Shown here piece after piece: positions 44,818 through 54,452 of a DNA stretch of 64,000 bases. Below the pieces are notes generated by a model that searched no databases, was not told the DNA's origin, and saw nothing but the letters and a program-made list of their open reading frames with translations. Position 1 is the stretch's first letter. Every line of letters starts with the position of its first letter. Source of the DNA: Runella slithyformis DSM 19594 (GTDB lineage: Bacteria > Bacteroidota > Bacteroidia > Cytophagales > Spirosomataceae); the NCBI RefSeq assembly GCF_000218895.1, contig NC_015703.1, positions 3,547,001 to 3,611,000 on the forward strand. The letters are read 5' to 3'. A program made the position numbers and the translations under genes.

Positions 44818-47800
44818 ATGAAACACATTTTACGCATTAGTGTATGGATGTTAGTGTGCCTGTCGTTCGTGGCCGTAAGAGCGCAGGACAAGACCGTGAC
44901 CGGAAAGGTCAGTTCATCCGAAGACGGTGCCGGTATGCCGGGCGTCTCGATTTCAGTAAAAGGGACCACGCGCGGTGCCAATTCCGACGGTGAAGGAAAC
45001 TACCGTATCTCTGTGCCTGACAACGCAACCCTCGTTTTCAGCTTTGTCGGATTTGCTCCGGTCGAAGAAAAGGTAAACGGCCGCTCTGCGATCAATATTC
45101 AGATGGTGCCGGACGCCAAAAACTTGAGTGAGATCGTAGTGACAGGATTTGGTTCGCAGATCAAGCGCGAATTGACCGGAAACATCGCCCAGGTAAAAGG
45201 AAAGGATATTGAAAATATGCCTACGCCGACCGTAGATGCGGCTCTTCAGGGAAAAGCTGCCGGCGTATTCATCAACTCAGGTTCAGGTAAACTGGGCCAG
45301 GCCGTAACCGTACGTGTTCGCGGAAACTCTTCTATCAGTGCCAGCAGTCAGCCGCTGTATGTAGTCGACGGAACGCCCATCACAACGGGTGACTTCGGAA
45401 ACTACGGTGGGGAAACCAACGCCTTGGCTGACATCAACCCCAATGATATTGAGTCTATTGAAGTATTGAAAGATGCTTCTGCGGGGGCTATTTATGGTGC
45501 CCGCGCGGCCAACGGGGTGGTGCTGATTACCACCAAACGCGGTAAAGCAGGAAAAACCAATATCTCCTTCAATTTCCAGACCGGTTCGGCCGAAGCTGCC
45601 CGCCGCCTGCCTTTCCTTAATTCGGAGCAATTTATCTCTTTCTACAGGCAGGCCGCAGGATACCGTGACAGAATTGCAAACATTGACCCCAATGATCCCG
45701 ATTCTTTTACCCAGTCAATCTTTGGAGCAGGCGGTTTTTTGGAATATTACAGTTACGGAACCTACGGAACTCCCCAACAGGCAGATGTCAATTGGCAGGA
45801 GCAGGCGTTTCAAAAAGCGCCGATGCATCAGGCTGACCTGCAGTTGAGCGGTGGAAATGATAAAACACGATTCTTTATTTCAGGTCAATATTTAGATCAG
45901 ACAGGAACAATCATCGGCAACCGGTTGAAGCGCATGTCCGGTCGTCTGAACCTTGATCACCAAGCCAATAATTGGCTTTCCTTGGGCTTGACCATGAATT
46001 TGGCCCGTACCGAAAATCAACGTTTACCGGATGATAACGCATTCTCCAACCCGTTGCAGATGGCAGCCTTGACGCCCCTTACGCCGTTTTTGGACCCCAA
46101 TACGGGGCTTCCTGCCGGTACGCCTCCGGGAGATATCAGTATTCCCCTGTACTATAACCCGATCATTTCAATCAACTACGCCAGATTCGTGGCAACGTCC
46201 ATTCGTAACCTAACGAACGGTTATTTGCAGGCCAACATTTTTAAAGGATTGAAATTTCGCAGTGAAATCGGCATTGACCTATTGAACCAACAGGAAGAAG
46301 GGTATTTTCAGAGCCAAACCGTACGTAACCAAACCCGCGCCAGCAATGGTATAGGCTCAAACTACGGCACGTTTGTAACTAACTATAATACCAATAACTT
46401 CTTTGCGTACGATAACAGCTTCGGCAGACACGGTATCAGTGCCACGCTCGGGATGTCGTATCAACAATCGCAAACCAAGACCAACTTCATTGAAGGTACA
46501 CAGTTCCCGTCTAACTCCTATCAGCGGATCGCGAGTGCCGCGACCAAGTCTGACGGCAGCAGCACCGAAACTAACTTCCGCTTCCTGTCGTATTTTGCCC
46601 GGGCCAATTATAAATTTGCCGATAAATACTTGCTTTCGGCCAGTGCGCGTATCGACGGGTCTTCCCGTTTTGGGGCCAACTCACGGTACAGCTTCTTTCC
46701 GGCGGTTTCGGTGGGATGGGTATTGTCGGAAGAGAATTTCCTGAAAAATAACGCCGTCATCAGTTTTCTGAAAGCCCGCGCCAGCTACGGCGGAACCGGA
46801 AACTCTGAGATCGGAAACTTCCCGCAATTAGGCCTGTTTCAGGGTGATGCGGGTTATGCAGGAGCAGCCGGTCAGCGTCCTTCCCAAATCGGAAATCCTG
46901 ATTTGAGATGGGAAACAACCTACCAGACCGACTTCGGTATTGACTACGGGATTCTTAACAACCGCATCAACGGGGAAATAGATTACTACGTTAAAAATAC
47001 TACAGGCTTGTTGTTGAACGTAAATATCCCGGCGACTACCGGGTTTGCCAGCCAAGTGCGTAACGTAGGAAAACTGGAAAATAAAGGATTTGAGTTTGTG
47101 ATCAACACCCAAAACTTTGTGGGTAAGTTTAAATGGAATACCTCCTTTAACTGGGCTAACAACCGAAATAAAGTGACTGACATTCAGGGCCAGATCATTG
47201 AAGGCGGAATTCGTAATATGAACCGCGTTGTTGAAGGCCAACCCATCGGAGTGTTTTATACGGTTGAATACGCGGGCGTAAATCCCGATAACGGTGATGC
47301 GTTGTTTTACAAAAATACGAAAGGAGCTGACGGTTCTCTTGACAGAACAACGGTAACCAACTCAGGCTACAACTCTGCACAGCGCGTAGTGGTTGGAAAT
47401 CCTAACCCGAAATTTATCGGCGGTATTACCAACTCATTCTCTTACAAGGGCTTTGACCTAAGCGTATTTTTCAATGGAGTGTACGGTAATAATGTAAACT
47501 TCTACGGGGTAGGTCAGTATTCATCGGCCAACGGTATTTATGAAGATAATCAAACCACCGACCAATTGAATGCCTGGACTCCTACCAACCGTAATACCGA
47601 TGTACCCGAAGCACGCTATTTGCGCGGCAACGGAAATCAGGCTTCCAGTCGCTATATTTTCGATGGTTCTTACCTGCGTCTGCGTACCGCCACTTTGAGC
47701 TACACGTTGCCAACGAGCCTTGTCAATCGCGTAAAACTGGAAAGAGTTAAGTTCTATGTTTCAGGAATGAACTTAGCCACTTTTACCAATTATAAAGGTT

Positions 47801-47913
47801 GGGATCCGGAAGTGAGCGCCGACAGCTTTACCAGCAATTTTGCCATTGGTAATGACTTCTATACGCCGCCACAACCGCGTACAATTTTGGTGGGTATCAA
47901 TATTGGTTTGTAA
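44818..47913 (+). CDS. SusC/RagA-family TonB-linked outer membrane transporter
   Basis: The 1031-residue outer membrane barrel imports oligosaccharides or other large nutrients with its SusD partner. From the start at 44818 it has a signal (MKHILRISVWMLVCLSFVAV), a carboxypeptidase-regulatory-like domain (VTGKVSSSEDGAGMPGVSIS), the SusC-type motif LSEIVVTGFGSQIKRELTG that leads into the plug, a plug domain (SQPLYVVDGTPI, VLKDASAGAIYGARAANGV) and a long barrel. The ATG at 44767 would add 17 unlikely residues. It precedes susD by 25 bases. Its ligand is not indicated; the upstream sulfatase hints at a sulfated glycan. Confidence 0.95.
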   Translation: MKHILRISVWMLVCLSFVAVRAQDKTVTGKVSSSEDGAGMPGVSISVKGTTRGANSDGEGNYRISVPDNATLVFSFVGFAPVEEKVNGRSAINIQMVPDAKNLSEIVVTGFGSQIKRELTGNIAQVKGKDIENMPTPTVDAALQGKAAGVFINSGSGKLGQAVTVRVRGNSSISASSQPLYVVDGTPITTGDFGNYGGETNALADINPNDIESIEVLKDASAGAIYGARAANGVVLITTKRGKAGKTNISFNFQTGSAEAARRLPFLNSEQFISFYRQAAGYRDRIANIDPNDPDSFTQSIFGAGGFLEYYSYGTYGTPQQADVNWQEQAFQKAPMHQADLQLSGGNDKTRFFISGQYLDQTGTIIGNRLKRMSGRLNLDHQANNWLSLGLTMNLARTENQRLPDDNAFSNPLQMAALTPLTPFLDPNTGLPAGTPPGDISIPLYYNPIISINYARFVATSIRNLTNGYLQANIFKGLKFRSEIGIDLLNQQEEGYFQSQTVRNQTRASNGIGSNYGTFVTNYNTNNFFAYDNSFGRHGISATLGMSYQQSQTKTNFIEGTQFPSNSYQRIASAATKSDGSSTETNFRFLSYFARANYKFADKYLLSASARIDGSSRFGANSRYSFFPAVSVGWVLSEENFLKNNAVISFLKARASYGGTGNSEIGNFPQLGLFQGDAGYAGAAGQRPSQIGNPDLRWETTYQTDFGIDYGILNNRINGEIDYYVKNTTGLLLNVNIPATTGFASQVRNVGKLENKGFEFVINTQNFVGKFKWNTSFNWANNRNKVTDIQGQIIEGGIRNMNRVVEGQPIGVFYTVEYAGVNPDNGDALFYKNTKGADGSLDRTTVTNSGYNSAQRVVVGNPNPKFIGGITNSFSYKGFDLSVFFNGVYGNNVNFYGVGQYSSANGIYEDNQTTDQLNAWTPTNRNTDVPEARYLRGNGNQASSRYIFDGSYLRLRTATLSYTLPTSLVNRVKLERVKFYVSGMNLATFTNYKGWDPEVSADSFTSNFAIGNDFYTPPQPRTILVGINIGL

Positions 47914-47938
47914 TTATTCTTAAAACGACTTTCAGAAA

Positions 47939-49309
47939 ATGAATAGACTGTTCAAATATAGCTTTTTAACCGCTGCGGCTTTGACGCTGCTAAGCGGTTG
48001 TGACGAAAAACTCAATGTGGCACCCACCCAAAGTATTGATGATGTGGCTGCTTTGAGTACTTCCAAAGACGTTGAAGTGACCCTGATCGGTTGCTACGAC
48101 GGTATTCAGGATGGTGATGTGTACGGGGGGGCGTTTCAGTACGTATCCGATCTATACGGCGATGCCGGAGAAATTCGCTTTGGCGGTACTTTTGCCAACT
48201 TACTCGAAATCTTTGATAAGCAATTGACCACTGCCAACTCAACTGCCAGTGCAACCTGGATCGATTCTTACAACGCCATCAACCGTTGTAACAACGTACT
48301 GTCAGCACTGAGTAAAGTAGATGAGTCTAAAAAGGCACGTATCGAAGGAGAAGCGCGCTTTATTCGCGGTTCGTTGTATTTTGAACTGGTACGTCTGTAT
48401 GCCAAAACATGGGGGGACGGCGACAATGCCGCCAATCCGGGTGTGCCGCTTGTACTCGTGCCTACCCGCAGCGTGACCGATGCCGATTACAGAAAGCGCA
48501 ACAGCGTAGCCGAAGTGTACGCGCAGGTATTGGATGATTTGACCAAGGCCGAGAGTCTATTGCCCGCTACAAACACGATCTATGCCACAAAAAACGCCGC
48601 TGCCGGTATGCTGGCCCGGGTGTATTTGCAGCAGGGAAATAATGCCTCTGCCCGTGATGCCGCCAACCGGGTGATCACTTCCGGCCGTCAGCGTTTGGTG
48701 ACTCCTTTCAGTTCGTTGTTTTACACTTCTTTGAGAAATGGCGGAGCCAGCCCGGCAGAATACATTTTCTCAACGGTCGTAACGGCTCAGGATGGAGCCA
48801 ATAGCCTCAATACGTTCTTTGGGGTGACGGTAGGATCTATTCCCGGTACCGCAGGCCGTGGTGATTTCAGAATTTTACCGGCGCACCGAGCTTTATACGG
48901 GGCAGGTGATACCCGTGGTGAGTTTTTCCAAGCGGCTAATAATCAAATATATACCCAAAAGCATTTGGACCGTTTTGGCAATGTACCCATCATGCGTTTG
49001 GCAGAAATGTTCCTGATCCGCGCCGAAACAAATCTACGACTGGGTACGACTGTAGGAGCTGATCCACTGGTCGATATTAATACAATTCGTGCCAGAGCGG
49101 GTGCAACGGCTTTAACGGCGGTAACCATTGCTGATATTTTAAGAGAACGTAAATTGGAACTGGCTTTTGAAGGGCATACATTGCACGACATTAAGCGTTT
49201 GAAAGGTAAAGTCGGTGCGTTGGATTTCAACAGCCCGCGTTTGATTTTCCCCATTCCGCAGCGTGAAATGGATGCCAACAAACAATTGACGCAAAACGCG
49301 GGTTACTAG
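47939..49309 (+). CDS. SusD/RagB-family nutrient-binding outer membrane lipoprotein
   Basis: The 456-residue surface lipoprotein forms the lid of the SusC transporter and binds its substrate. It has a lipoprotein signal with lipobox LLSGC (MNRLFKYSFLTAAALTLLSG, Cys21) and the helical TPR-like SusD fold: ARFIRGSLYFELVRLYAKTWG and LPATNTIYATKNAAAGMLAR are typical, and MRLAEMFLIRAETNLRLG and the closing FPIPQREMDANKQLTQN are strongly conserved. It is 25 bases downstream of SusC and closed by a terminator. Confidence 0.95.
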   Translation: MNRLFKYSFLTAAALTLLSGCDEKLNVAPTQSIDDVAALSTSKDVEVTLIGCYDGIQDGDVYGGAFQYVSDLYGDAGEIRFGGTFANLLEIFDKQLTTANSTASATWIDSYNAINRCNNVLSALSKVDESKKARIEGEARFIRGSLYFELVRLYAKTWGDGDNAANPGVPLVLVPTRSVTDADYRKRNSVAEVYAQVLDDLTKAESLLPATNTIYATKNAAAGMLARVYLQQGNNASARDAANRVITSGRQRLVTPFSSLFYTSLRNGGASPAEYIFSTVVTAQDGANSLNTFFGVTVGSIPGTAGRGDFRILPAHRALYGAGDTRGEFFQAANNQIYTQKHLDRFGNVPIMRLAEMFLIRAETNLRLGTTVGADPLVDINTIRARAGATALTAVTIADILRERKLELAFEGHTLHDIKRLKGKVGALDFNSPRLIFPIPQREMDANKQLTQNAGY

Positions 49310-49338
49310 AAACTGACGTAAACGTTGTTTTTAAGAAT

Positions 49339-49376
49339 AACAAAAAACCTTCGGCCTCGGTCGAAGGTTTTTTGTT
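49339..49376 (+). terminator. Perfect hairpin terminator after susD
   Basis: AACAAAAAACCTTCG (49339-49353) pairs with CGAAGGTTTTTTGTT (49362-49376) around an 8-base loop. Confidence 0.9.
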
Positions 49377-49406
49377 GATATTTGTAGCTGAAAAAACATT
49401 CGTCTA

Positions 49407-50693
49407 ATGTCCAACGCACTTTCTCACCGACAGCAACTTTTTTATAATCACCTCGCCCAAACCTCTGATTTTCCGTTGGCGCTGGAGATTGAACGGGCTG
49501 AAGGCATTTATTTATACGGTCAAAACGACCAACGCTACATTGACATGATCTCTGGCATTGCAGTGAGCAACGTAGGTCATCGTCATCCCAGAGTATTGGA
49601 AGCCATTCATTATCAATTGGATAAGTACATGCACCTGATGGTCTACGGCGAATACATCGAAACCCCGCAGGTGAAACTGGCGGAGGCGTTGGTTGGAACG
49701 TTAAAACCCCACCCCTGTGAGGGAGGGGCTTTTTCATCTCCTCCCTACATGGGAGGGGAAAGGGGTGGTTCATTAGACAATGTCTATTTTACCAACTCCG
49801 GCACCGAAGCCGTGGAAGGGGCCATGAAACTGGCGAAGCGATTTACGGGTCGTTCCGAAATAATTTCCTGTTTTAATGCCTACCACGGCTCTACGCAGGG
49901 AGCGTTGAGTTTGGCCGGAGCGGAGTTTTTTAAGCGCAGTTTTCGTCCATTATTGCCTGATATTCGTCATATTCGCCACGGAGTGCTCGAAGACTTGGAC
50001 AAAATAACAACTCGTACGGCGGCAGTCATTATTGAGGTGATTTCGGGAGAAGCGGGGGTACGCGTGCCTGTGCCCGAGTATCACCGGGCCCTTCGAAAAC
50101 GCTGCGATGAAACGGGTACGCTGCTCATCTATGATGAAATTCAAACGGGCTTTGGCCGAACGGGTACCTTTTGGGCTTTTGAGCAATACCACGTCGTGCC
50201 CGATGTGTTGCTGTGCGCCAAAGGCATGGGCGGCGGGATGCCCATCGGGGCGTTCATTGCGTCTAAGGAAGTCATGTCCGTTTTTAAAAACAATCCTATT
50301 TTAGGCCATATTACTACCTTTGGCGGTCATCCGGTGAGTTGTGCGGCTTCGTTGGCTACCTTGGAAACGGTTCAGGAGAATTTATACGGAACACCGAGGA
50401 ACGGAGGAGCGGAGGAAATGAGTGTTATGGAGAAAGGGGATTTGATCAAACAATTGTTAGTGCATCCTAAAATCAAAGAGATACGCGGACGGGGTCTGAT
50501 GCTGGCGGTGGAGTTTGAATCGTTTGAGGCATTGAAGCCAATCATTGACCGGGCTATTCAAAATACACCCGACGGGGTCATTACAGATTGGTTTTTATTT
50601 TGCGATCATTCGATGCGTTTAGCACCTCCGTTGGTCATCTCCGAGGAGCAGATTCGGGAGGCGTGTCGTATAATTTTGGAAGCAATGGATTGA
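49407..50693 (+). CDS. Class III PLP aminotransferase (acetylornithine aminotransferase-like)
   Basis: The 428-residue PLP enzyme transfers amino groups. Motifs: SGIAVSNVGHRHPRVLEAI near the start, FTNSGTEAVEGAMKLAKR (phosphate binding), LLIYDEIQTGFGRTGTFWAF (cofactor Asp) and LLCAKGMGGGMPIGAF with the PLP lysine. Two foreign-looking insertions keep the frame: a palindromic element at 49705-49769 adds about 23 residues (KPHPCEGGAFSS then PPYMGGERGGS) just before LDNVYFTNSGTEA, and a second at 50384-50417 adds about 13 (YGTPRNGGAEEM). Catalytic motifs are untouched. It lies 88 bases before dapA; a role in lysine or arginine metabolism is possible but unproven. Confidence 0.9.
   Translation: MSNALSHRQQLFYNHLAQTSDFPLALEIERAEGIYLYGQNDQRYIDMISGIAVSNVGHRHPRVLEAIHYQLDKYMHLMVYGEYIETPQVKLAEALVGTLKPHPCEGGAFSSPPYMGGERGGSLDNVYFTNSGTEAVEGAMKLAKRFTGRSEIISCFNAYHGSTQGALSLAGAEFFKRSFRPLLPDIRHIRHGVLEDLDKITTRTAAVIIEVISGEAGVRVPVPEYHRALRKRCDETGTLLIYDEIQTGFGRTGTFWAFEQYHVVPDVLLCAKGMGGGMPIGAFIASKEVMSVFKNNPILGHITTFGGHPVSCAASLATLETVQENLYGTPRNGGAEEMSVMEKGDLIKQLLVHPKIKEIRGRGLMLAVEFESFEALKPIIDRAIQNTPDGVITDWFLFCDHSMRLAPPLVISEEQIREACRIILEAMD
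49705..49769. repeat. Intragenic palindromic element, copy D (in frame)
   Basis: It opens AACCCCACCCCTGTGAGGGA and closes GGGAGGGGAAAGGGGTGG. CCACCCCT (49709-49716) pairs with AGGGGTGG (49761-49768), and CTCCC/GGGAG (49741-49755) forms an inner stem. The opening matches copy C in the VKOR gene. It adds about 23 residues to the aminotransferase without breaking the frame. Confidence 0.8.
50384..50417. repeat. Purine-rich in-frame insertion in the aminotransferase
   Basis: The stretch GGAACACCGAGGAACGGAGG and the bases after it consist of imperfect CGGAGGA(A/G) repeats. It encodes Gly/Arg/Glu-rich residues where family members usually have a short turn before the next helix (EKGDLIKQLL), so it is probably a second, different inserted repeat. 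Confidence 0.5.
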
Positions 50694-50781
50694 CAAATTT
50701 TGATACCTTTGCAGCGAAAGTCATAAACAGACTTCAAACCTCCACCAATCTCAATTAATAACTAACGGATAAAAGTACTCA

Positions 50782-51666
50782 ATGGACACCCGATTTTTAG
50801 GCGTAGGCGTTGCGCTTGTAACCCCTTTTGACGCTAACCACGATATTGATTTTCCGGCTCTCCAAAAACTCCTTCACTTTGTAAGCGACAGCGGCGTGAA
50901 TTACCTTGTAGTGCAGGGTACGACAGGAGAAACCTCCACGACTACCGCGCAGGAAAAGCTGGATCTGCTGAAATTTGTGCAGGAAAATAATCCTAAAAAA
51001 CTTCCCATTGTGTACGGATTGGGTGGCAATAACACCCGCGCCGTGGTGGAAACGTTCAAACAAACGGATCTGACGGGCGTGGATGCGGTGCTGTCGGTGT
51101 GTCCGTATTATAACAAACCTTCTCAAAAAGGACTGATTGCGCACTTTACGGCCATTGCCGATGTGAGCCCGGTCCCTGTGTTTCTGTATAATGTTCCGGG
51201 ACGGACGGTCGTTAATATGAAGGTGGAAACCATTGTGGAATTGGCGAAGCACCCCAATATCATCGGTATCAAAGATGCCTGTGCCAATTTTGACCAATAC
51301 ATGGAACTCGCCAATGAATGTCCGAAAGATTTTCTGTTGATCTCGGGAGATGACAACCACGTGACACCGATGGTGAGCGTAGGCTGGAGAGGGGTGATTT
51401 CGGTGATTGCCAACGCATTCCCGAAAGAATTTACCGAAATGACCCGGCACGCCATCGAAGGACGCATGGACGAAGCCGCGGCTATTCAATACCGTTTTCT
51501 GGACATGGATGCCCCTTTGTATGCCGAGTCCAACCCGGTGGGTATTAAAAAATGCTTGGAAATCAAAGGGATTTGCAGCAGTGAAGTACGGTTGCCGTTG
51601 GTCAAAGCGTCTGATGAGTTGGGCGTAACCCTGAAAGCAATTATGGAAAAGGAAGGGCTGCTGTAA
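50782..51666 (+). CDS. dapA: 4-hydroxy-tetrahydrodipicolinate synthase
   Basis: This enzyme condenses pyruvate with aspartate semialdehyde, the first committed step of lysine and diaminopimelate synthesis. The 294-residue (beta/alpha)8 barrel has the family landmarks: GTTGETSTT (pyruvate binding), FLYNVPGRT with catalytic Tyr136, and GIKDACANF with Schiff-base Lys164. A possible -7 box, TACCTTTG at 50704-50711, lies 70 bases before the start, without a matching -33 box. A 25-bp perfect hairpin ends the gene. Product assignment is confident, though related barrel enzymes (NanA-type) share the fold. Confidence 0.95.
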   Translation: MDTRFLGVGVALVTPFDANHDIDFPALQKLLHFVSDSGVNYLVVQGTTGETSTTTAQEKLDLLKFVQENNPKKLPIVYGLGGNNTRAVVETFKQTDLTGVDAVLSVCPYYNKPSQKGLIAHFTAIADVSPVPVFLYNVPGRTVVNMKVETIVELAKHPNIIGIKDACANFDQYMELANECPKDFLLISGDDNHVTPMVSVGWRGVISVIANAFPKEFTEMTRHAIEGRMDEAAAIQYRFLDMDAPLYAESNPVGIKKCLEIKGICSSEVRLPLVKASDELGVTLKAIMEKEGLL

Positions 51667-51678
51667 GTTTTTCCGATT

Positions 51679-51731
51679 GATATACAAATGAAAAGGGTAA
51701 GACGAAGTCTTACCCTTTTCATTTGTATATC
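51679..51731. terminator. Perfect 25-bp-stem bidirectional terminator
   Basis: Positions 51679-51703 pair perfectly with 51707-51731 around the loop GAA; the stem includes AATGAAAAGGGTAAGAC. It lies between convergent dapA and the M14 peptidase gene. Confidence 0.88.
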
Positions 51732-51773
51732 GGCGAAAGCAGGGTCAGGTTTCTCAAAACCTGCATTCAATGG

Positions 51774-54302
51774 TTAAGGAAGCATGAAAACGGCGTTGGC
51801 AAACAGTAATTTGCCATTATACCAGAAACCCCGGAACAGCGGGTCATTGGCCATATAAATTACTTTACCGCGTCCTATTTCTTCTACGCCGTAAAACAGT
51901 GCATTCTGAAGTTTATCTTTGGCGTTTTTGCCCGTGAAGCCCGCTATATAGCCTTCTTTTTCTTTCTTCATATACCCCACGTTCCAACCGTCTTTCAGAA
52001 AATCGTAGTTGTAGGTATTGTTGACCAGGGCAAAAAAGTGATCAGGAAAGCCAAACGCTAAAGGGTGAGAGTTGTCCAGTTTAATTTTATAAATACTGCC
52101 CGGCGTATCATCCGATACCGACTCACGCTCGCGGTTGGCGTATACTTTCAGGGAGTCAGCGGATGTTTTTTTGTCGGCTTTTTTGCCGTCTTCTTTTTTA
52201 TTTTTCAGACCAAAGCCCTCTTTATCAGCCAGAAGGGCCGTAGCGGTTTCCATGAGGATCAATTTGCCGCCTCCGCGCAACCATTCGCGCAGTGCAGGAA
52301 ATTGGTTTTCCCGTAAGATATTCCCCCCGAAGGAAGTCGGCACAATCAGTACGTCCAGTTTGCCAAAAGGAATACCGCCCATGAAGCGACTGTTGGGGTC
52401 GAGCAGCAGGATGGGGTATTTCAATTCCTGGTCAAACAAATGCCATACTTCCCCTACGGTGGTCATGGAAGTTCCCTCACCGGCAATGAGCCCTACGCGC
52501 GGAGCCGCTTTCAGGTTAAATACGTAATCAGACCCGAAGTCGGAGCCTTTGGTGGCACCGCCGCTTTCGGTGGCGGTAAGAGTGACTCCGAGCTTAGCCG
52601 CTTCGGCCTGAATGATTCGGTCGAAGTTGTCGCCCAGTGGCTCATTGCCGGCACGGGTAATGATAAGGGTGCCCTGAGCGTAAGACTTGCCGCCGATTTC
52701 AAACGGTTTTTCAGCCGCACGAACGCGCACTCTCTGCTTCAGAATAGCGGCCAAAAATTTGGCGTCTTCGGCTGATTTCCAGCGTGCCAGATACGCATAG
52801 GGCTTTCCGCTGATGACAGCCGGGGCAGCAGCGGTCGGCTGTGCGCCGGGGGTCAGCTTTTCTTTCACACCATACGTTTTTGCGCCAAAAGCCAACGGCA
52901 CACACCATGAAGTGATATCGTAGGTCACGGAATCTTCGAGGTTGGGCTTGGTCTCAAATAAAATTTTCAGCAGGTTGGACTTTGGTTGATAAGCGCTGAT
53001 AACGAGGTCGCCGGCTTCGGTTTTGAAAGCTTCCTCTTTTTGATTCAGGTAATTGTAGCCCGTCAGGGAGCGTGCTTCCGCAGCGTATCCGTAGCGAATT
53101 TGGTTTTTATCCAGCAATTCTTTCATTGCTTTCACGCGGCCTTCATCGCCGGCGGTTTTTACCACGTACGATTTGTAGGTACCGATGGGGTTGTTCTGGT
53201 TGCGGTCATAAAATTTGATGAATTCTTCCACTACTTTGGCAGAGCGGTCGGCAATGGCTTCCATGGTGGCAATGCTGGCTCCCGCTACGTGCGCAACGCG
53301 GTCAGTGAGGCGCAGCGTGTCGCCTTCGTCGGCACGCTCGTAGGCTAAGCCGGCAATTCCGCCGCCGCCCTGCTCGTAGGTCATGGCAATGGCACCGTTG
53401 TAGGTAGGCCAGGTGTCACCGTAGCTTGGGTAAAACAGGTCAAAACGTTCGCGGGTATAGTACAACCAATTGTTGCGATCAAAATAGCGTTTGTTGTAGG
53501 TGCCCACTACCTCCTGCATTTCACGCTGCCAGGGGGTGATGTCTTCGTGATAAGGTTTGGCCGAAGGGGCAAAATAATAGGGACTGTTGGGGCCCATTTC
53601 GTGAAAATCACCGTGTACGTGCGGCATCCATTGGTGATATGCCGCGATCAACTGACGCGTGATTTCCTGCGTTTGCCAGGCCCAATCGCGGTTAGGATCA
53701 AACAAATAATGGGTATAACGACCGCCGGGCCAGGGTTCGCCGTGTTCCCAAGCCGAAGTGTTGGCGTTGGAATTTACACCTATTTTTTGGTTGTACCAGT
53801 TGACGTACCGGTCGTGTCCGTCGGGGTTAAGACAGGGGGCTAAGATAACAACGGCGTTTTTCAGGATCTTTTCCGAAACGGTGCCGCCTGCCAGCAGTTC
53901 ATGCAATACTTTTGGAAACGCGGCCGAGTTGGTGGCCTCGTTTCCGTGAACGTTGTAGCTCATCCAAATGACGGCCGGGCGGGTTTTGCTCGTGGGCTGA
54001 CCGGCCATCATGCCAATGCTTTTGAGGTGGTCGGTACGGATCTGCTCCAGATTTCGCATGTTTTCTTCCGAGCTCACCACCAACATCATCAAAGGTCTTT
54101 TTTCGTACGTTTGGCCATACGACATCACTTTAACTTTGGCAGGCACCTGTTGTGCGGCATGCTCGGCGTATTGATACAGGCGGTGGGTGGGAACCATTTG
54201 TTCACCGGGAGCAAAACCAAAAAATTGTTGGGGAGACTGAAGTTGAGCGAAGGAGTGAAGGGTCAGGAAAATCCCTGCTAAAAGAAAGGTAAATTTTCTC
54301 AT
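51774..54302 (-). CDS. Exported M14-family zinc carboxypeptidase
   Basis: The 842-residue protein has a Sec signal (MRKFTFLLAGIFLTLHSFAQ) and an M14 peptidase domain (about 45-370): MSYNVHGNEATNS carries the H-x-x-E zinc ligands, CLNPDGHDRYVNW is the conserved Asn/Pro/Asp loop with Arg, and HVHGDFHEMGPNSPYYF holds the third zinc His. The C-terminal part (about 560-840) includes a glutamine-amidotransferase-like region (LDVLIVPTSFGGNIL) without obvious catalytic residues. It probably trims peptides in the periplasm or outside. On the minus strand a possible -7 box TATATTTG (54355-54348) lies just upstream. Confidence 0.9.
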   Translation of the reverse strand: MRKFTFLLAGIFLTLHSFAQLQSPQQFFGFAPGEQMVPTHRLYQYAEHAAQQVPAKVKVMSYGQTYEKRPLMMLVVSSEENMRNLEQIRTDHLKSIGMMAGQPTSKTRPAVIWMSYNVHGNEATNSAAFPKVLHELLAGGTVSEKILKNAVVILAPCLNPDGHDRYVNWYNQKIGVNSNANTSAWEHGEPWPGGRYTHYLFDPNRDWAWQTQEITRQLIAAYHQWMPHVHGDFHEMGPNSPYYFAPSAKPYHEDITPWQREMQEVVGTYNKRYFDRNNWLYYTRERFDLFYPSYGDTWPTYNGAIAMTYEQGGGGIAGLAYERADEGDTLRLTDRVAHVAGASIATMEAIADRSAKVVEEFIKFYDRNQNNPIGTYKSYVVKTAGDEGRVKAMKELLDKNQIRYGYAAEARSLTGYNYLNQKEEAFKTEAGDLVISAYQPKSNLLKILFETKPNLEDSVTYDITSWCVPLAFGAKTYGVKEKLTPGAQPTAAAPAVISGKPYAYLARWKSAEDAKFLAAILKQRVRVRAAEKPFEIGGKSYAQGTLIITRAGNEPLGDNFDRIIQAEAAKLGVTLTATESGGATKGSDFGSDYVFNLKAAPRVGLIAGEGTSMTTVGEVWHLFDQELKYPILLLDPNSRFMGGIPFGKLDVLIVPTSFGGNILRENQFPALREWLRGGGKLILMETATALLADKEGFGLKNKKEDGKKADKKTSADSLKVYANRERESVSDDTPGSIYKIKLDNSHPLAFGFPDHFFALVNNTYNYDFLKDGWNVGYMKKEKEGYIAGFTGKNAKDKLQNALFYGVEEIGRGKVIYMANDPLFRGFWYNGKLLFANAVFMLP

Positions 54303-54452
54303 TGGGTTTTGTTTGATGATAAATGGTATTTCTCAAGAGTTTTGGAACAAATATAGACAAAGTTCTCCTGAAAGTATTTGACAAAGTTAGCCGTAGTGAC
54401 CATAGAAAACGACGTACGGATGCTTTTTAGAGAAACTAACTGTAACAACTTC

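Noticed and set aside
50797-51687. 296-codon open frame on the minus strand opposite dapA
   Set aside because: It lies entirely antisense to a certain dapA gene and its translation shows no family features; a codon-bias shadow.
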